Part shown: in pieces, positions 33,191 through 45,806 of the stretch
Layout: each line of letters opens with the position of its first letter
Position numbering within the stretch: the stretch's first letter is position 1
Translations under genes and position numbers: made by a program
Origin: Apostichopus japonicus
Taxonomy: Eukaryota > Echinodermata > Holothuroidea > Aspidochirotida > Stichopodidae
Direction of reading: 5' to 3'
Length of the DNA: 64,000 bases
Assembly (NCBI RefSeq): GCF_037975245.1
Contig: NC_092580.1
Coordinates: 26,520,501 to 26,584,500, forward strand
The notes under the pieces: generated by a model
The model's database searches: none
Seen by the model: only the letters and a program-made list of their open reading frames with translations
What the model was told of the DNA's origin: nothing

Positions 33191-34873
33191 AGGCCTAACA
33201 AAGCGACCGGTCTCGATGAAATAAGTGCGCATGTATTAAAGATAAGTGCAAGTGAAATTACTCCCAGTATTACACGAATAATAAATCAAAGCATTGATAC
33301 TGATGTATTTCCATGTAACTGGAAGGAAGCTAAGGTTATCCCGAGTTTTAAAACGGAATCCCGCCATGATTTATCGAACTACAGACCGATTTCAATTTTA
33401 CCAATTCTCTCAAAAATAATTGAAAAACATGTCCACCTAGCCCTCAGTAAGCATTTGAATAAGTTTGACCTTTTACGTAATGCACAGTCGGGTTTCAGGG
33501 AAAAGCATTCATGCGAAACGGCGCTATTGAAGGTTGTGGATCAGTGGATGGAATCTATTGATAAGGGGTATATTTTGGGAACTGTTTTCTTAGACCTCAG
33601 TAAGGCATTCGATTTGGTAAACCACGAGATGATGGTAACGAAACTACGTATTTATGGTGTATAGAGTAAAGCGATTAATTGGTTCAAATCCTATTTAGTT
33701 AATAGAAGTCATTGCACATACTTAAATGGTGTTTTATCGAGTTCAAGACGAATTGCATGTGGTGTACCCCATGGAAGCATTCTTGGTCCACTTCTGTTCT
33801 TAATTTATATTAATGATATGGATCTCACTTTGGAATATTGTTCAGCGGATATGTATGCTGACGACACAACATTTTATGCCAGTGATACATCTACCGTTGA
33901 CTTGAATAACAAATTGCAAAGAGACATGGAAAAAGTTAGTGCCTGGTGTGACCGAAATAAAATGGCAATCAACACCACTAAAACAAAAGTATTATTGATG
34001 GAATCTGGTCAGAGACTAGCTTCATTACCTGACAATGCAAATAGTCTTTCTGTGACACTCGGGGGCAAAATTCTCAAGACTGTCAAATATGAAGAACTAT
34101 TAGGTGTAACAATTGATAACAATTTATCCTGGCATATTCAGGTTGACAACGTTTGTAAAACAGTCTCAAATCGCCTTGCCTTACTGAGACGCATACAACC
34201 ATATATTGATTTGAATACGAAAATTATCTACTATAGTGGGTATGTACGACCCATTCTAGTTTATTGTAGTATAGTCTGGGGTACGTGTGGAGCAAATGAT
34301 TTACAAAAGTTGTTCCATATGCAAAAAGCAGCAGCGCGTATTATTACGAACTCGGGAAGATATGAAAGCTCGACAGAATTATTTAAAATGCTAAAGTGGC
34401 ACCGTGTCGATACGCAAATACGTATACGACGATTGATCATGATATACAAGACCATGAATGGCCTCTCCCCAAATTATCTAACCCAGTTATTCAACTTAAC
34501 ACACGAAATTCATAATCACAATATGAGATCCACGACCCAAAGTAACTTATACCTGAAAGATGGTAAAAAGGAATATCATAAACGTAGATTTTCCTTCATA
34601 GCTGCCAAAGAATGGAATAGTTTGCCAGCTGAATGCAAGCATGCCAAATCTTTACCTATTTTTAAACGTTTAATCATCTCATTACGCTTTTATGTTCTAT
34701 ACCCATTTTTACAGTTTTGTGATTTACTGTTGTATATATGTATGTTTAATACTCTTACTTTCTGTTTATTGTTTCATAATATTATTCTTTTTATAATGAC
34801 TGTATTTTAGGGCCTCGGGGAAGATCAGCTTCGGCTAACTGAGTCACCCTTTTAAAGGTTTTAAAGGTTAATA
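33191..34873 (+). mobile_element. 5'-truncated LINE inserted in duplicon A only
   Basis: A plus-strand LINE fragment running from before the RT to a TTTTAAAGG-type tail. Duplicon C has the empty site near 57752-57759 (CTAGTATACTAACAAGC). The frames carry SNYRPISILP, GFREKHSCETALL, LDLSKAFDLVNHEMM, GVPHGSILGPLLFLIY and the catalytic YADDTTFY. An in-frame TAG at 33662 breaks the RT between the LSKAFD and GVPHGS motifs. Confidence 0.85.
33215..34810 (+). pseudogene. LINE RT remnant of that element
   Basis: The RT is open at 33455-33664 and, after a stop, continues to 33818-34810 with the FADD-equivalent YADD box. The thumb and C-terminal domain follow (LRRIQPYIDLNTKIIYYSGY, WGTCGANDLQKLFHMQKAAA, AAKEWNSLPAECKHA). 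The endonuclease is absent through 5' truncation. Belongs to the APE-type LINE group; its sequence differs clearly from the other LINEs in the window. Confidence 0.8.
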
Positions 34874-37479
34874 ACTAACAAGCAGAAGTCTAGTGCATTG
34901 AAGTCATCGAAACCTCAATGCTTTTTGCGTTCTGGTTGTTCAACGATCAACGTCAATGGGAGGTAACTGTGTAAAAGCGCTCACTATTTTTGTGTGCATT
35001 ATGTACGGAGATTTTTCAGGTGCGGTGACATTTTACTAAGTGTAATGATACGAACTGAACATTCAAAGGAACAAACGTAAAATAATAATTTGCCGAAAGA
35101 AAATTACATATCTCGAAATGAACAACAGGAAGTTGTTGTTACAATGCTTCGTCGTTTTATATTTTCATATGATGTTTTAAACACTTTTGAACAACCGAAA
35201 TTTCAAGAGATCGTTTTTGCTGTTACCAACTAACAGTAACTCTATACGGCGATATACTAAGTTAGGCCTTACTACCTAGGCTTATATCGCACAAAGAATT
35301 AGCGAGAAAAATGGCGAGTAATTTCAACGTTTGGCGAGTAGAATTTTAGACTCGGTCTTATATTCTATTCATAGCTTATATATATACATAGCTCATACAT
35401 ACATTACGTACTTACAATACTCGTTATATGCATGGGCGTCAACGGTATATAACTGCACATGAGATCCCTTGGAATGTAATGACCATTTCAAGGAAGTGTG
35501 TGCTATATTACATCGAAAATACGTCATACCATTCTATGAAAGATGTGCCATATATAAACGTTACGTGCTGTCTGTGGAGCCATGCCATTGATGTGTGTGA
35601 AAAAGAGTACCTGCATAAGTCTTTGAAATCCGTGCAACGCGTAAGTTTAACCAGGGAGTTGTTATGGAACAACTCCCTGGTTTAACGGTGTACGACATCG
35701 CCGATACAGTACTCACTACATGAGTCATTGCAGTTTTCCATCCATCTCTTTGTTATCCAATTATCACAAAATGCAAAATAATTGTAAGTTTATATCCGTT
35801 TGTAAATATATTTCACTGAACAAGGGAATACACTTCATTGATATATATATGCGTCACAAAGGAGAACATTTCTCATGGATATTCCTAGCGAGGGTGCGGA
35901 TCATTTGGGTGCGTATAACTCAATGACTATTCATGAAGCTGCTTTACCCTGATTTGGATTTTTTTTTACATTTTTGCTTGATAACCTACATTAAGAAATA
36001 AGCAAACAAATGTTGCAGTAGCAGCTTATAACCTGGAGTGTAATGCATCATATTTTAAGCTCGAAAAGGATTACCAAAGCCTTGCAATGCATAAAAACAA
36101 ATTTAAAACATTAATCGATGCATAAATGACACCGCATGTATTCTAAGTTTCTAAGAACGAAACGAGAGCAGCAAATTAATAGACTACTGGCATCAAAGAG
36201 TGTAAACAGGGAAAAAATCGCTGGATTCAGGACTTCTTTAATGATTCCTCTGAACCATGTTGGAAGTGGTGCGAACTTCTTTGCAAATACCGTGTCTAGA
36301 ACATATAATCAAATTGATTGGACTACATAGCAAGTATACATTGACACTTTTTAATACAATCACATCCCTTAACAATTGGATTTCATTAGCTTGACTAGTC
36401 ACTGTTTTTGTTTCAAATACTGTTTTACTGTCTCCTATTCAAGTTGCGTTCTGTGTATGCTTGGTAACATCATTGTGGTCATATAGCTCTGATAAACATA
36501 TTCTGGGATTACGGATTTCATATTTGTTGTTGACCTTTTGAAATTTCAACTTGATTGATATGGTAAGAGAGAAACTGAATAATCATAGAGGTAAATATAT
36601 TGGTGATTTATAGGTTGCTATATGCTATCATGGTGTATTGTCTACAAGGCTTTATATGATGTCCAAAGAGTGTTAGCCCTGTACACATTTCTATTTTTGC
36701 GTGTTGGGTCCATGTTTATTAAAAATAGATCAAAGGTCATTTTGAGTCATTGAAAGACTGTCCAAAACCTGAAAGTCACAATCATTATGTTATGACGCAT
36801 GTATGTTACAAAAAAATAACTACGGCATGAATCTCAATTGCATAGATATATCGCTCTGACACTATATAGAACGAACACACACTCACAATAGTCCCAACAA
36901 GTGGCATAGTTTGCGCAAGAAGATGACGTTTATTATGTACTTGTTCCAGATCATTTAAACTGCAATCTGTCAACTGTAAAAGTCATCACCCAGATTCTAC
37001 CAATGTTATAAAAATTCTTCATACCCTCCGAAAATTTACAACTTCTGTACTTGGACTGCCTTCTAACAATGTTTTACTTTCAAGTAGCTTCTAAGAGTGA
37101 GCTCCTAAATTTCGCCAAACGGATAAAATATGCATAAAGAGGGTACCGTAATCGATCGAACTAAGCCAATTTTGACCTAATAAACATTACTTTTCGAGTA
37201 GTTCAAAATTACCTTTAGAGTTTGAATATTTTCGTCACCCAAACGATTTTCAAACTGGGAATAATCCCATGCAAACTGTATATCCCTCCATTGCTTACTT
37301 CAATTTACCCTTTTCCTTTCGGAAATATCCTGGTATTGCTGTGTGTAAACTAAACGAGTTTCTGTAAATGTAAATTAAAGTAAATGAACAACGGAAATTA
37401 GAATTGAAAACTATAAACAAAAGACATTTTACGGGCCTTAGTATTCATAGATACATGTTAAAATCAATTACAGTCTTAC
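34874..37479. other. Intron DNA of gene A, no gene seen
   Basis: Matches 57759-60212 of duplicon C nearly throughout. Open frames are short and not conserved between the copies. Duplicon C carries an extra partial repeat at 58318-58585. Confidence 0.55.
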
Positions 37480-37545
37480 CTGGAAATTACTTTGCAAATC
37501 CTCGCACTGCAGTCTCAAGTTTTACTGAATATAGCTGCTTACAGT
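37480..37545 (-). promoter_or_regulatory. Gene A non-coding first exon and promoter region
   Basis: On the minus strand a candidate exon ends with a GTAAGACTG donor (37479-37471). It is conserved in gene C (60213 upward), including GAGGATTTGCAAA. No TATA box is seen in front; a GGGCGGAGTC GC-box-like word lies near 37612-37621. Transcript start not determinable. Confidence 0.5.
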
Positions 37546-37800
37546 CTGTTAGCGGGGTGAATAACTGAGCTGCGCAATTACTAGGCAAGTACATTTGAAC
37601 AACTCTCATTAGACTCCGCCCATAATATCGTCCAATCAGTTAATGCCAAGTTACCAGAAAAATACCCAAAAAGGGAATGTGATCATTACAATACAGTTCA
37701 CGTACGCCTTCTTTTCCATGTTACAAGTACGTACATGTACAATGTTAGAAGTCTGTGTATTGTAGTTTCAGTTTATTGATTCTACGTATCCTCCAAACTG

Positions 37801-38247
37801 TCGGAGATATTTCCTCACGAAAAAACCGTTATTGCGCAATAGTAAGCCACGAGAAACTTAACCGGAAGTAGTTAAACTACTCTCATCCAAATTGCGAAGT
37901 TGCGCGAATCCAATAAGCCTTTATCGCGATCTCACCGCCGCCTCGAATGCGGGGCAATGTCAAAGGTCACGGAAGATATACAGTAGGCGCTGCCATGGAT
38001 ACTAATGTACACGTACACATAATACTACCCGACTAGCGTACGTTACAGCGATATTTGACTGAAATTTGCCGTTTTGTGGGAGTTGTACTAATATTTATTT
38101 TAAAGTATTCACAATGGAACAAGAAGAGATTAGTTAAGATGAGATTCAACATTGGAGCGTTCAATTTATGAAGGATTTTCTGCGGGTTTGAGGGTTGAAA
38201 ACCACTGATAGAAAAAAAAGGAACTGCAGTCACTTGTATACTCGACA
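37801..38247. other. Spacer between duplicon A and SINE, no gene seen
   Basis: Nothing recognisable. Confidence 0.4.
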
Positions 38248-38498
38248 ATGTATGTATGTATGTATGTATGTATGTTAGATCCCCCTGCAAACAGGAACTC
38301 GCGAAGAAGCCTCATTGGCTTATCAAAGCCGCAAGCTGACCGAAGTCAGTCTCTTACATTCATATTAAACGTCCATGATTATGAATTGTTAATTGTCAAC
38401 AACTCTGTAACTGGACGACATACATTAATCTGGGAGTGACTCGAACCGGGGACCTTGTGATTGAAAGGCACCGGCATTAACCACTGAGCTAACACTCC
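38248..38498 (-). mobile_element. tRNA-derived SINE, copy 2
   Basis: Minus-strand element starting GGAGTGTTAGCTCAGTGG at 38498, with A-box TAGCTCAGTGG and B-box GGTTCGAGTC, a body matching copy 1, and a (CATA)n tail at 38248-38275. It ends directly against the decayed SWIM-YqaJ gene. Confidence 0.85.
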
Positions 38499-38504
38499 AA
38501 AAAT

Positions 38505-41270
38505 GTCAGAATGTTAGAAGCATACCCCATAAAAGTTGGGTTGTCCTTGAGAAAAAGACAGGAAAAATTCGCAGTGCATACTGCACCTGATTTGCAGGGT
38601 GAGTGTATATTTCATTAAGACCAATATTAATTCACATATTGACTATATGTGTCCTCCTTAATTATCCCCAATTACTTCGTTGTCATGAGCTGTAGGCCCT
38701 TATGGATTTTGTTATTTTTGAAAGAAGCATTGTAGGGAATTTGGAGTTATGGTAATGAGGTAGAGATTTTAGAACTTTCACAGATACATATACCCTCCCA
38801 ATTCGCTTACCCCTCAATGTCATGTCCAATTATAATTTTTGCGCTATGTACAACATGTGTCTTAGAATTTATAAATCATTATGTCACCAATGGGCACACA
38901 TCATGCCTTCAAGGTCAAGGGGGTTCTGACCATGGGTACAGTAGCATATATATTTTTTAATTTGTCCTTTTGAATCAAGAAATTTATATGTACCCATAAA
39001 TGTTTAGAAGTGAATATAAAGTCCTGATCATGATTTACGCCTACATCCTTTTTTTTATGCTCTTCAAACATTTTTCCCGGAACACGACTTCTTCGAGAAA
39101 ATCCTGGACTTGCACTTAGGAACTACAAATTATTTCTCTTATATTCAGTGCTAATTTTTTCTCCTTTCTTTTCCTATTTTCCATTGACTTGGTACAACTT
39201 GCAACCATGATGTGGCAGTTGTCTTTAAAGTACATGACGGGTCAATCTGCAGCTGTTCCTTGCACATCGAAACAGTGCATTTGGAATGTATACAAAGGAA
39301 TGCCGGTGGCCACTGTCCTTGAGGGAAGGAAATCCCTGGCTTGGAATGGACAAGACCAAGTTATTTCAAAAAAGGTGAAGTAAATGTCCCAACCTCCGAA
39401 ATAAAACTACAATTTCCTCAGTGGAATTTTGTAACTAGTTTAGTATGTCAGGTGGGGCATGCATCAATCACTGCATTCTCAACTATATGTATGAGAAGCA
39501 AATAATTTTTCGCCACGAACATGAAGGAATGTGAACTTTGATCGAAAAAGCTTTTAAATCTGAGCAAATCAGTTTTTGAAAATAGCATTTATAAATCAAA
39601 TTTTCATCAAATTTATTTTTATGCTTATCTTGCGTGACCAGGTAAACATCTCAAAATCTGTATTGAACATAAAATATATAAATTAGTGGAAATTCAAAGT
39701 GCTTTTTAATGATCAATATTGAAGCGATTTAAATGATTTTTTGTTTGGTAATTTCATGACTTAATATATTGTAAAGCAATTAAGCATTTGTGTTGCATAT
39801 ACGCATCCATATACAATAGCACTTTAACAGTAAATGAATTCTAAACTGAATTACCTAGAACAAATTAGATTTTGTCCCTTCACAAATGAACGAAAAAAAT
39901 CTGACTATTTGACATTTGACATTTAGACAAGGAATGTTTACAGGCTGACTTGAGTGACTGCCTCAACTGGTGTACATTCAACTCAACCCAAAATCAACTA
40001 CACGTTGCGGAACAACAAACTTTCATGAGACTTTGAATCTTGCCATAAGCAAAATTTCCCATTACAGATGACCAGTGGTGCAGCCAATGTCATTTTAAGA
40101 GTGCCAGACTTTTTTGGAGGAAAGTCAGTTCCTTAAGCCAAATTTTGTTATTGCATTAACACAAATTACATCTGCACTTGACCTTTGATCATTTCAGCTG
40201 AAAAGACAACACCCAGCAGTGCATCATAGCAACTGTTTTTTTCCGGTGCGCTCTTCCAAAACCAAACCTCCAGTTCAGGGCTTGGTTGATGCGCTTTTTC
40301 CAAGCTGCCAAAGTTCTTCAGTTTTCAGGTTCTTGGAAACGCGTCAGGCACAACAGTACTCTCCAGCTGAAGATTTTATCATAGCAGTTGAAGAAGATAT
40401 TCCAACAACTGCACCTCCACTGTCGATGCCTGAACTTGCCTGTAGTTGTAATACGGTAGAGGAATTTAGGACGATTCTGCCGCACTGTGCATCAGAAGAG
40501 GTGGATGCAATTGAACAGGTTACGCGTGGACAGTCAGAGAGCAAAGACTGGTTTGAACAACGTTCAGGGAGGGTAACAACATCCAACATGAGGGCTGTCA
40601 TGACGAGGCATCAAACACTTAAAGATGAGAGCTCATCATTACGCAAGGATCTGGTTCCCTTGATCAAGCGTTTAATGGGCAATGAAACCCCTGACCCTAA
40701 TTTGCCCAACTTGAAGTATGGTAGGCTGACAGAGCCAATTGCTCGTAAGTGTTATCAAACTTTGCAAAAGGAAAGGGGCACCAGAAAATCGAAGTTTGAG
40801 AATGTGGGTTGTTTATCATTCCAGACAAAGTTATCTTGGGCGCATCACCAGATGGCTTGGTGCAGTGAGTGTATGCAGTGGGCAAGGAATTTTGGAAATA
40901 AAATTCGGCAGGACCACAGAGGAACCAGGAGCACAAAACTGACCCATCATAGCTGAAAATGAAAGTAGGGAAGATGCCGTTGCAGAAATAGAGGAGTTTT
41001 TTTAAGTACATGGTGCCTTACCTTGTGTTTCGTAAGATCCGAGACTCCTTGTTACAGTCTCTTCCTGATCCTTTACCAAATCCTGCTTCTTCACCAATGC
41101 CAACCGAAGCAAAGCACAAGCTCCCTCCCGGTGAAGTCAGGAAACAGAAAAGACACAAAGCAAAGAAGACGCCAGCAAAACCATTATTTTTGTGTTCATT
41201 GTGCAGCAAAGAGTTTATTGATGAGACAAACATATCAGAATTAAGGACAATAGCATTGGATGTGTAACTG
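38505..41270 (+). pseudogene. Decayed gene with SWIM zinc finger and YqaJ-type exonuclease domain
   Basis: Pieces in order: 38530-38597 encodes WVVLEKKTGKIRSAYCT and ends at a GTGAGTG donor; 39190-39380 encodes LGTTCNH, completing a SWIM-type CxC...CxH finger, then, in another frame, AVPCTSKQCIWN. An exon from 40198 (acceptor ATTTCAG) encodes RGQSESKDWFEQRSGRVTTS, KYGRLTEPIARKCYQ and, after a frameshift near 40815, ILGASPDGLV and GILEIKFG, which are the landmarks of YqaJ/lambda-exonuclease-like nucleases. The segment 41160-41250 has a C-x2-C pair (FLCSLCSKEF). A stop replaces the second SWIM cysteine, and several frameshifts are present. The SWIM plus YqaJ architecture is found in many invertebrate repetitive gene families. 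The role is unknown and this copy is dead. Confidence 0.7.
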
Positions 41271-41340
41271 TTGGTTCTCGGTTCCATTTGCCTTGAGTTA
41301 ATGTTAGAGTGACACCAGTTGGTAAATATAATTAGTGTTT

Positions 41341-41890
41341 AAGAGCTAGAACACACTAAGAGCTAGACCACACTAACCCCTCTCCACCTCTACCGTCTCC
41401 GTGTTGGTGCACAGCTGGATGTCGAAGATGGTCATCGCTTTCATTGAGACTTACGAAGAAAAGAAATTCTTTTCCACTGTAGTGTAACATTTGTGAGCTC
41501 CAGCTTTAAATGAAGAGCTTATTTCTGGAGCTTATTACGGGATGCATGGTTTATGATTAATGGTAAAGGGAAATCAAATGTATACTAACAACTGTAGGAG
41601 GCGGTCACCAAACCACATTTGCCTGGGCACTTGACTTCTGACTGTGGTTGGTTAGTGTCATCAAAAGCGTCGCAAACAGCGTCATAGATCGAATCATGAC
41701 TACGGCATACTAATGAGTAAATTTGATAGCATCGCGATCCATCTACTAAAGATGAGACAAGAGAAAAAAGGATATGTTACTATGGTTTAGTGATTGAAAC
41801 AAGAAAAAATGGATAAGTTACTATTGTTTAGTGGGTGAAACAAGAAAACAAAGGTATGTCACTACTGTTTAGTGAATGAATAAAGTAAAC
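41341..41890. repeat. Partial array copy D
   Basis: Homologous to 48820-49330 and 22310-22750. It includes the exon 2 region but none of the neighbouring exon 3 or signal exon. The left edge has a short local repeat of TAAGAGCTAGA(A/C)CACAC. Confidence 0.8.
41590..41745 (-). pseudogene. Orphan exon 2 of the Ly6-like family (copy D)
   Basis: 156 nt, fully open, with intact acceptor (CATCTTTAG) and donor (GTTAGTAT). Encodes SRCYQIYSLVCRSHDS, VCDAFDDTNQP and KCPGKCGLVTAS, keeping all five cysteines. No exon 3 lies downstream before 37.8 kb. It could be spliced to gene C only by exon skipping of a long transcript, so it is more likely a relic, although the frame and splice sites show no damage. 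Confidence 0.65.
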
Positions 41891-43220
41891 AAGAGCCCAA
41901 GGGCACTGTGGTTCCTTGCTTGGGGTATATGACAATACACATAATATTATCAAGCAAGATTGGGCTGAAATAGTCCAAGTAATTGTGGTCCTACATGTTC
42001 CCATAAAGTAACCAACACTATAGCCAACACTTTTGTGATCACAAAATGTGATCGGATTTTTTATCAAAAGCCACTTTTGAGATCTAAATATGGCGTCGAA
42101 AATGTAAGAAATATAAGAGACCTACAAGCGTGTCAACAGATATGATAACAATGGTGACCTCAGATGACATGACCTTTAAGTTTCAAAATGTTCCACCACC
42201 CCATTCACAACTTGTCCCAAAATATCAACCATGTCACACCTTGGCATTGAGATTTAATTGCATTAAATGTCAAAAAATTAACTTTGAACTTGTATGTAAC
42301 TTCACACACAAAGGTCACCCGGAGGTCAACCAATTGACATTTTTGATCGGTGAGACCTAAATAGAGCATGACTGTAAAAATTCAAACATTTTTTCTTTGC
42401 CCATTTTCTCCCCCATAATAATACTTTTTTAACATTAGCTGACCTTTGGTGACCTTGGATCACATGACCGTTAAGTTTGAAAATATTCCCCTATACCATT
42501 TGCAACTTGTCCAAAAAAATCAACCTTGTCACACCTTGGCACTGGGAGTTATTGCATTAAATGTCTGAAAATTAACTTTGACCTCAAATAACTTCGCACA
42601 TAAAGGTCACACGGGGTCAACCTATTGACATTTATGATCAGAAGGTACCTTTGACATCTGAAAATAGCATCGAAACTGTAAAAATCCACAAAACATGAAA
42701 AGGTCACCAGAGGTCAAATTGAGGTCAAGGGTCACCCAGATGCGGGTCGACAATTGGATTACATTGAAGCAACTCCCAACCCTAACGGACAATTTGTTCT
42801 CAAGTTGTCGCCAAAATACTAGTTTTTTATCATTGATTGACCTTTGGTGACCTTGTATCACATGACCGTTAAGTTTGAAAATGCTCCCCTAACCAGTTCA
42901 CAACTTGTCCCAAAATATCAATCTTGTCGCACATTGGCACTGGGAGTTATTGCAGTTTTAATATTTTCGGTTTTTGGACCATAACTGACCTTTGGTGACC
43001 TTTGTTGGCACCAAAAACAATAGGGCACACCTTCTCCATATGGCGGATCTATAGTCCAAGTTTGGCCTCAATCCAACATTCCCTTATTGAGATAGAGCGT
43101 ACCCAAGCAAGTGTCACAGACGCACACACACACATACATACACGCATACATACACACATACACACACACACACGCCAACCTGACTGCATAGGTTCCTTTT
43201 GCTAAAGCAAGGAACCAAAA
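41891..43220. repeat. TGACCT-rich repeat family, copy E3
   Basis: Starts AGCCCAAGGGCACTGTGG with GTTCCTTGCTTG and ends with the GGTTCCTTTTGCTAAAGC hairpin and AAGGAACCAAAAA. The AGGTCA array is at 42701-42734 with spacings 4, 5 and 1. Runs of CACACA lie before the end. No coding frame. Confidence 0.85.
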
Positions 43221-43275
43221 AGAAAAGAAAAGAGAGCCAAAATGTTTTGTAATCCTTCCAAAGCCAAGGTTTATA

Positions 43276-43328
<53 letters not shown>

Positions 43329-43799
43329 ATATATATCAAATTACAATTGTTTTAGCTGGGTGTTGCATTATATATATATGTAACAAGTATATGTGACATG
43401 TATAATATGACGAACCATAGCCCTATGAGGCACCAACAGTTTGATACTTGCCCATTCTCTAGATTATGGAATTATGCATCTCGATAGGGAAAAAAAGTTG
43501 GTTGATTTGAGCATCCAATATATTATTTATTTGAATTATTTATAATAGTCTAATGGGTAAATTCACAAAGTTATAGAAACATGGCTGTTTTTTGGATGTA
43601 ACCCAACTCCCTACCATAAGATGCCATTTTCTTGTAGTTTCTATGCTCCTCCACAAGTTCCACATGAATTTTGAGGAGTTGTATATAATTTGAGGTTTTT
43701 CCCAGTTTTTCCCACTTATAGGTGGGAAAAACCTCCCTGTAAAAACCGGTGAAAACCTGATTTTTACCGGGCGTAACCCTGCGCTTGATGGACGTGAAT
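43221..43799. other. Microsatellite and unassigned DNA
   Basis: (TA)n at about 43277-43340; the rest is unassigned. GGTTTTTCCCAGTTTTTCCC and similar words at 43690-43770 hint at a degenerate repeat. Confidence 0.5.
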
Positions 43800-43939
43800 T
43801 TTCGACCGATAAATCTGGATTTATCGGTCGAAACAATAAGTTGTTTGATCAATGAACCTCGAATATCTTTCGACAAACTTGGATTATCAATATGCCACGT
43901 TTGATACCGATAATTCAAGTTTTTCGCGTCAAAATACTG

Positions 43940-43943
<4 letters not shown>
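43800..43943. repeat. 145-bp repeat with a 34-bp perfect palindrome, copy 2
   Basis: TTTCGACCGATAAATC, TG, and the exact reverse complement occupy 43800-43833. The rest matches 13378-13488. Again followed by (TA)n. Confidence 0.8.
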
Positions 43944-43981
<38 letters not shown>

Positions 43982-44002
43982 AATAACGGAAAAACTGTTT
44001 GC

Positions 44003-44042
<40 letters not shown>

Positions 44043-44200
44043 TCTTCCATTTCATTAGCACAACTGAAGAAGAGCCGTGTAAACGCTCGAAATATTTTGT
44101 TACCTATTTACGTTCTAAGTAATAAAGTTGGAAATGAAAGTATCATTTTTTTTCCATTTTTTTCTTGTGGATATTCTTAACTTTCCAACACACGCCATCA

Positions 44201-44244
<44 letters not shown>

Positions 44245-44259
44245 TATATATATATATTA

Positions 44260-44325
<66 letters not shown>
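43944..44325. repeat. (TA)n tracts around a hammerhead-like segment
   Basis: TA runs at 43943-43979, 44008-44038 and 44205-44322 flank about 160 bp of unique DNA. The unique part contains CTGAAGA and CGAAA around a short hairpin (44064-44092). Confidence 0.8.
44064..44092 (+). ncRNA. Candidate hammerhead-ribozyme core
   Basis: CTGAAGA is followed by a GAGC/GCTC hairpin with a 9-nt loop and then GAAA, which is the order of a hammerhead catalytic core (CUGANGA, stem II, GAAA). Such cores are known in Penelope-like retroelement ends. Stems I and III are not convincing by eye, and no Penelope coding sequence is nearby. Confidence 0.25.
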
Positions 44326-44399
44326 TTATTTATTTATTTCAGTCATTGATGAATATTGGGCAAATAGTTGTTTAATATACAGAATAATATTGTTTAATA

Positions 44400-45806
44400 A
44401 TATTGGTTGACCCCTGTGCGCCCCTTCGTGTGCAAAGTTATCAGAGGTTATTTTTTTTATTTAATAAGTACAGTTAGGATGGTCGTACAGACTTGTCGTG
44501 TTGCTTTTTGGAATCAGTGTGTCAAACTTCATCAGACCGTGAGGTCAAAAGGTCAAAGGTTAAATTTTGAAAAAATATGCTCATGTTAGGAGATACGGGG
44601 CAAAACAAAGAAAAGTTTGTCAATATTTTGATATATGAAAAAGCTCTGTGTTCTATATATATGGGAAACCAACTCCCGCTTCAATCGGACACCCGGTTCT
44701 CATGTTATGAGGGGCTGAATCGATAAAACACGGCAGTGTAGCTGTCAGCGTACTCACTATCACATATATATTTTGATCGGAAGGTAGCTTTGACATCCGA
44801 TTATAGCCACAACAAATCAAATGACCAAAAAAAAAAAACTGATAAGGGTCATCGGAGGTCAACCTGAGGTCAAAGGTCACCTAGATGCGGATCGACTTAT
44901 GGATTACAATAGCTTAACTCCCAACCTTGACGGACATTTTGTTCTCAAGTAATTGCAAAATAACTAGTTTGTGACCCTTAATTGACCTTTGATCACATAA
45001 CCGTTATGTTTGGAAACGATCCCTCACCCCATTAACAACTACTCCTGATATATTAACCATGTCGGACCCTGTCAGTGGGAGTTTCACAAGTTATTGCACA
45101 GAAACAACACATTTTGACCTATAATTGACCTTTGGTGACCTTGGATCACTTCACGATTATCTTGGAAAACGAACCCCTACTTCATTTACAACTTGTCCCA
45201 ATTTATCAGCCATGTCAGACTTCGTGACTAGAAGTTGTTGCAAAAATTTGCATAAGTTGGCAGTTTTTTGCACATAAGCAACCTTGAATGACCTTCGATG
45301 ACCTAATGGTTTTTTTTTTAAATAGTCCCCTCGATGATGTGAAACCTCTACTAAAATGTGTATGTGCTCCAATGTACACACACAACGTTATTGCTACTAA
45401 GACATCAAACCAACCTTTGGCCCCTCATAACTTGAGAACCGGGTGTCCAATTGAAGCGGAAGTTGGTTTCCTCTATAGAGCACAAAAAGCCTTATCACAT
45501 TTCAAAATAACGACACCCATATCGGACCCTGTCAATGGAAGTTATTGCTGTTTTCAATATATTGGTTTTTGGCATCTAACTGACCTTTGGTGACCTTTGC
45601 GGGCACCAAAACAATCGGGATCTTCCTCTTACTATGGGCTATCCACCCACCAAGATTGATCATGATACGTCATTTCCTTATTGAGATATCGTGTACACAA
45701 ACCAAGCGTCACATACACACACGCACCCACACGCACCCACGCACGCATACACCCACATAAACACCCTCATACACGCTAAGTTGAATGCATAGGTTCCTTG
45801 CTTTGC
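44400..45806. repeat. TGACCT-rich repeat family, copy E4
   Basis: 5'-truncated copy. It has the shared blocks (CATGTCGGACCCTGTCA, AACTTGAGAACCGGGTGTCC), the AGGTCA array at 44846-44879 (first half-site GGGTCA) and the end GGTTCCTTGCTTTGCAAAA near 45791-45809. It abuts the left edge of duplicon C. Confidence 0.8.

Noticed and set aside
40344-41011. Minus-strand frames over the SWIM-YqaJ region
   Set aside because: Antisense shadows of the plus-strand relic.
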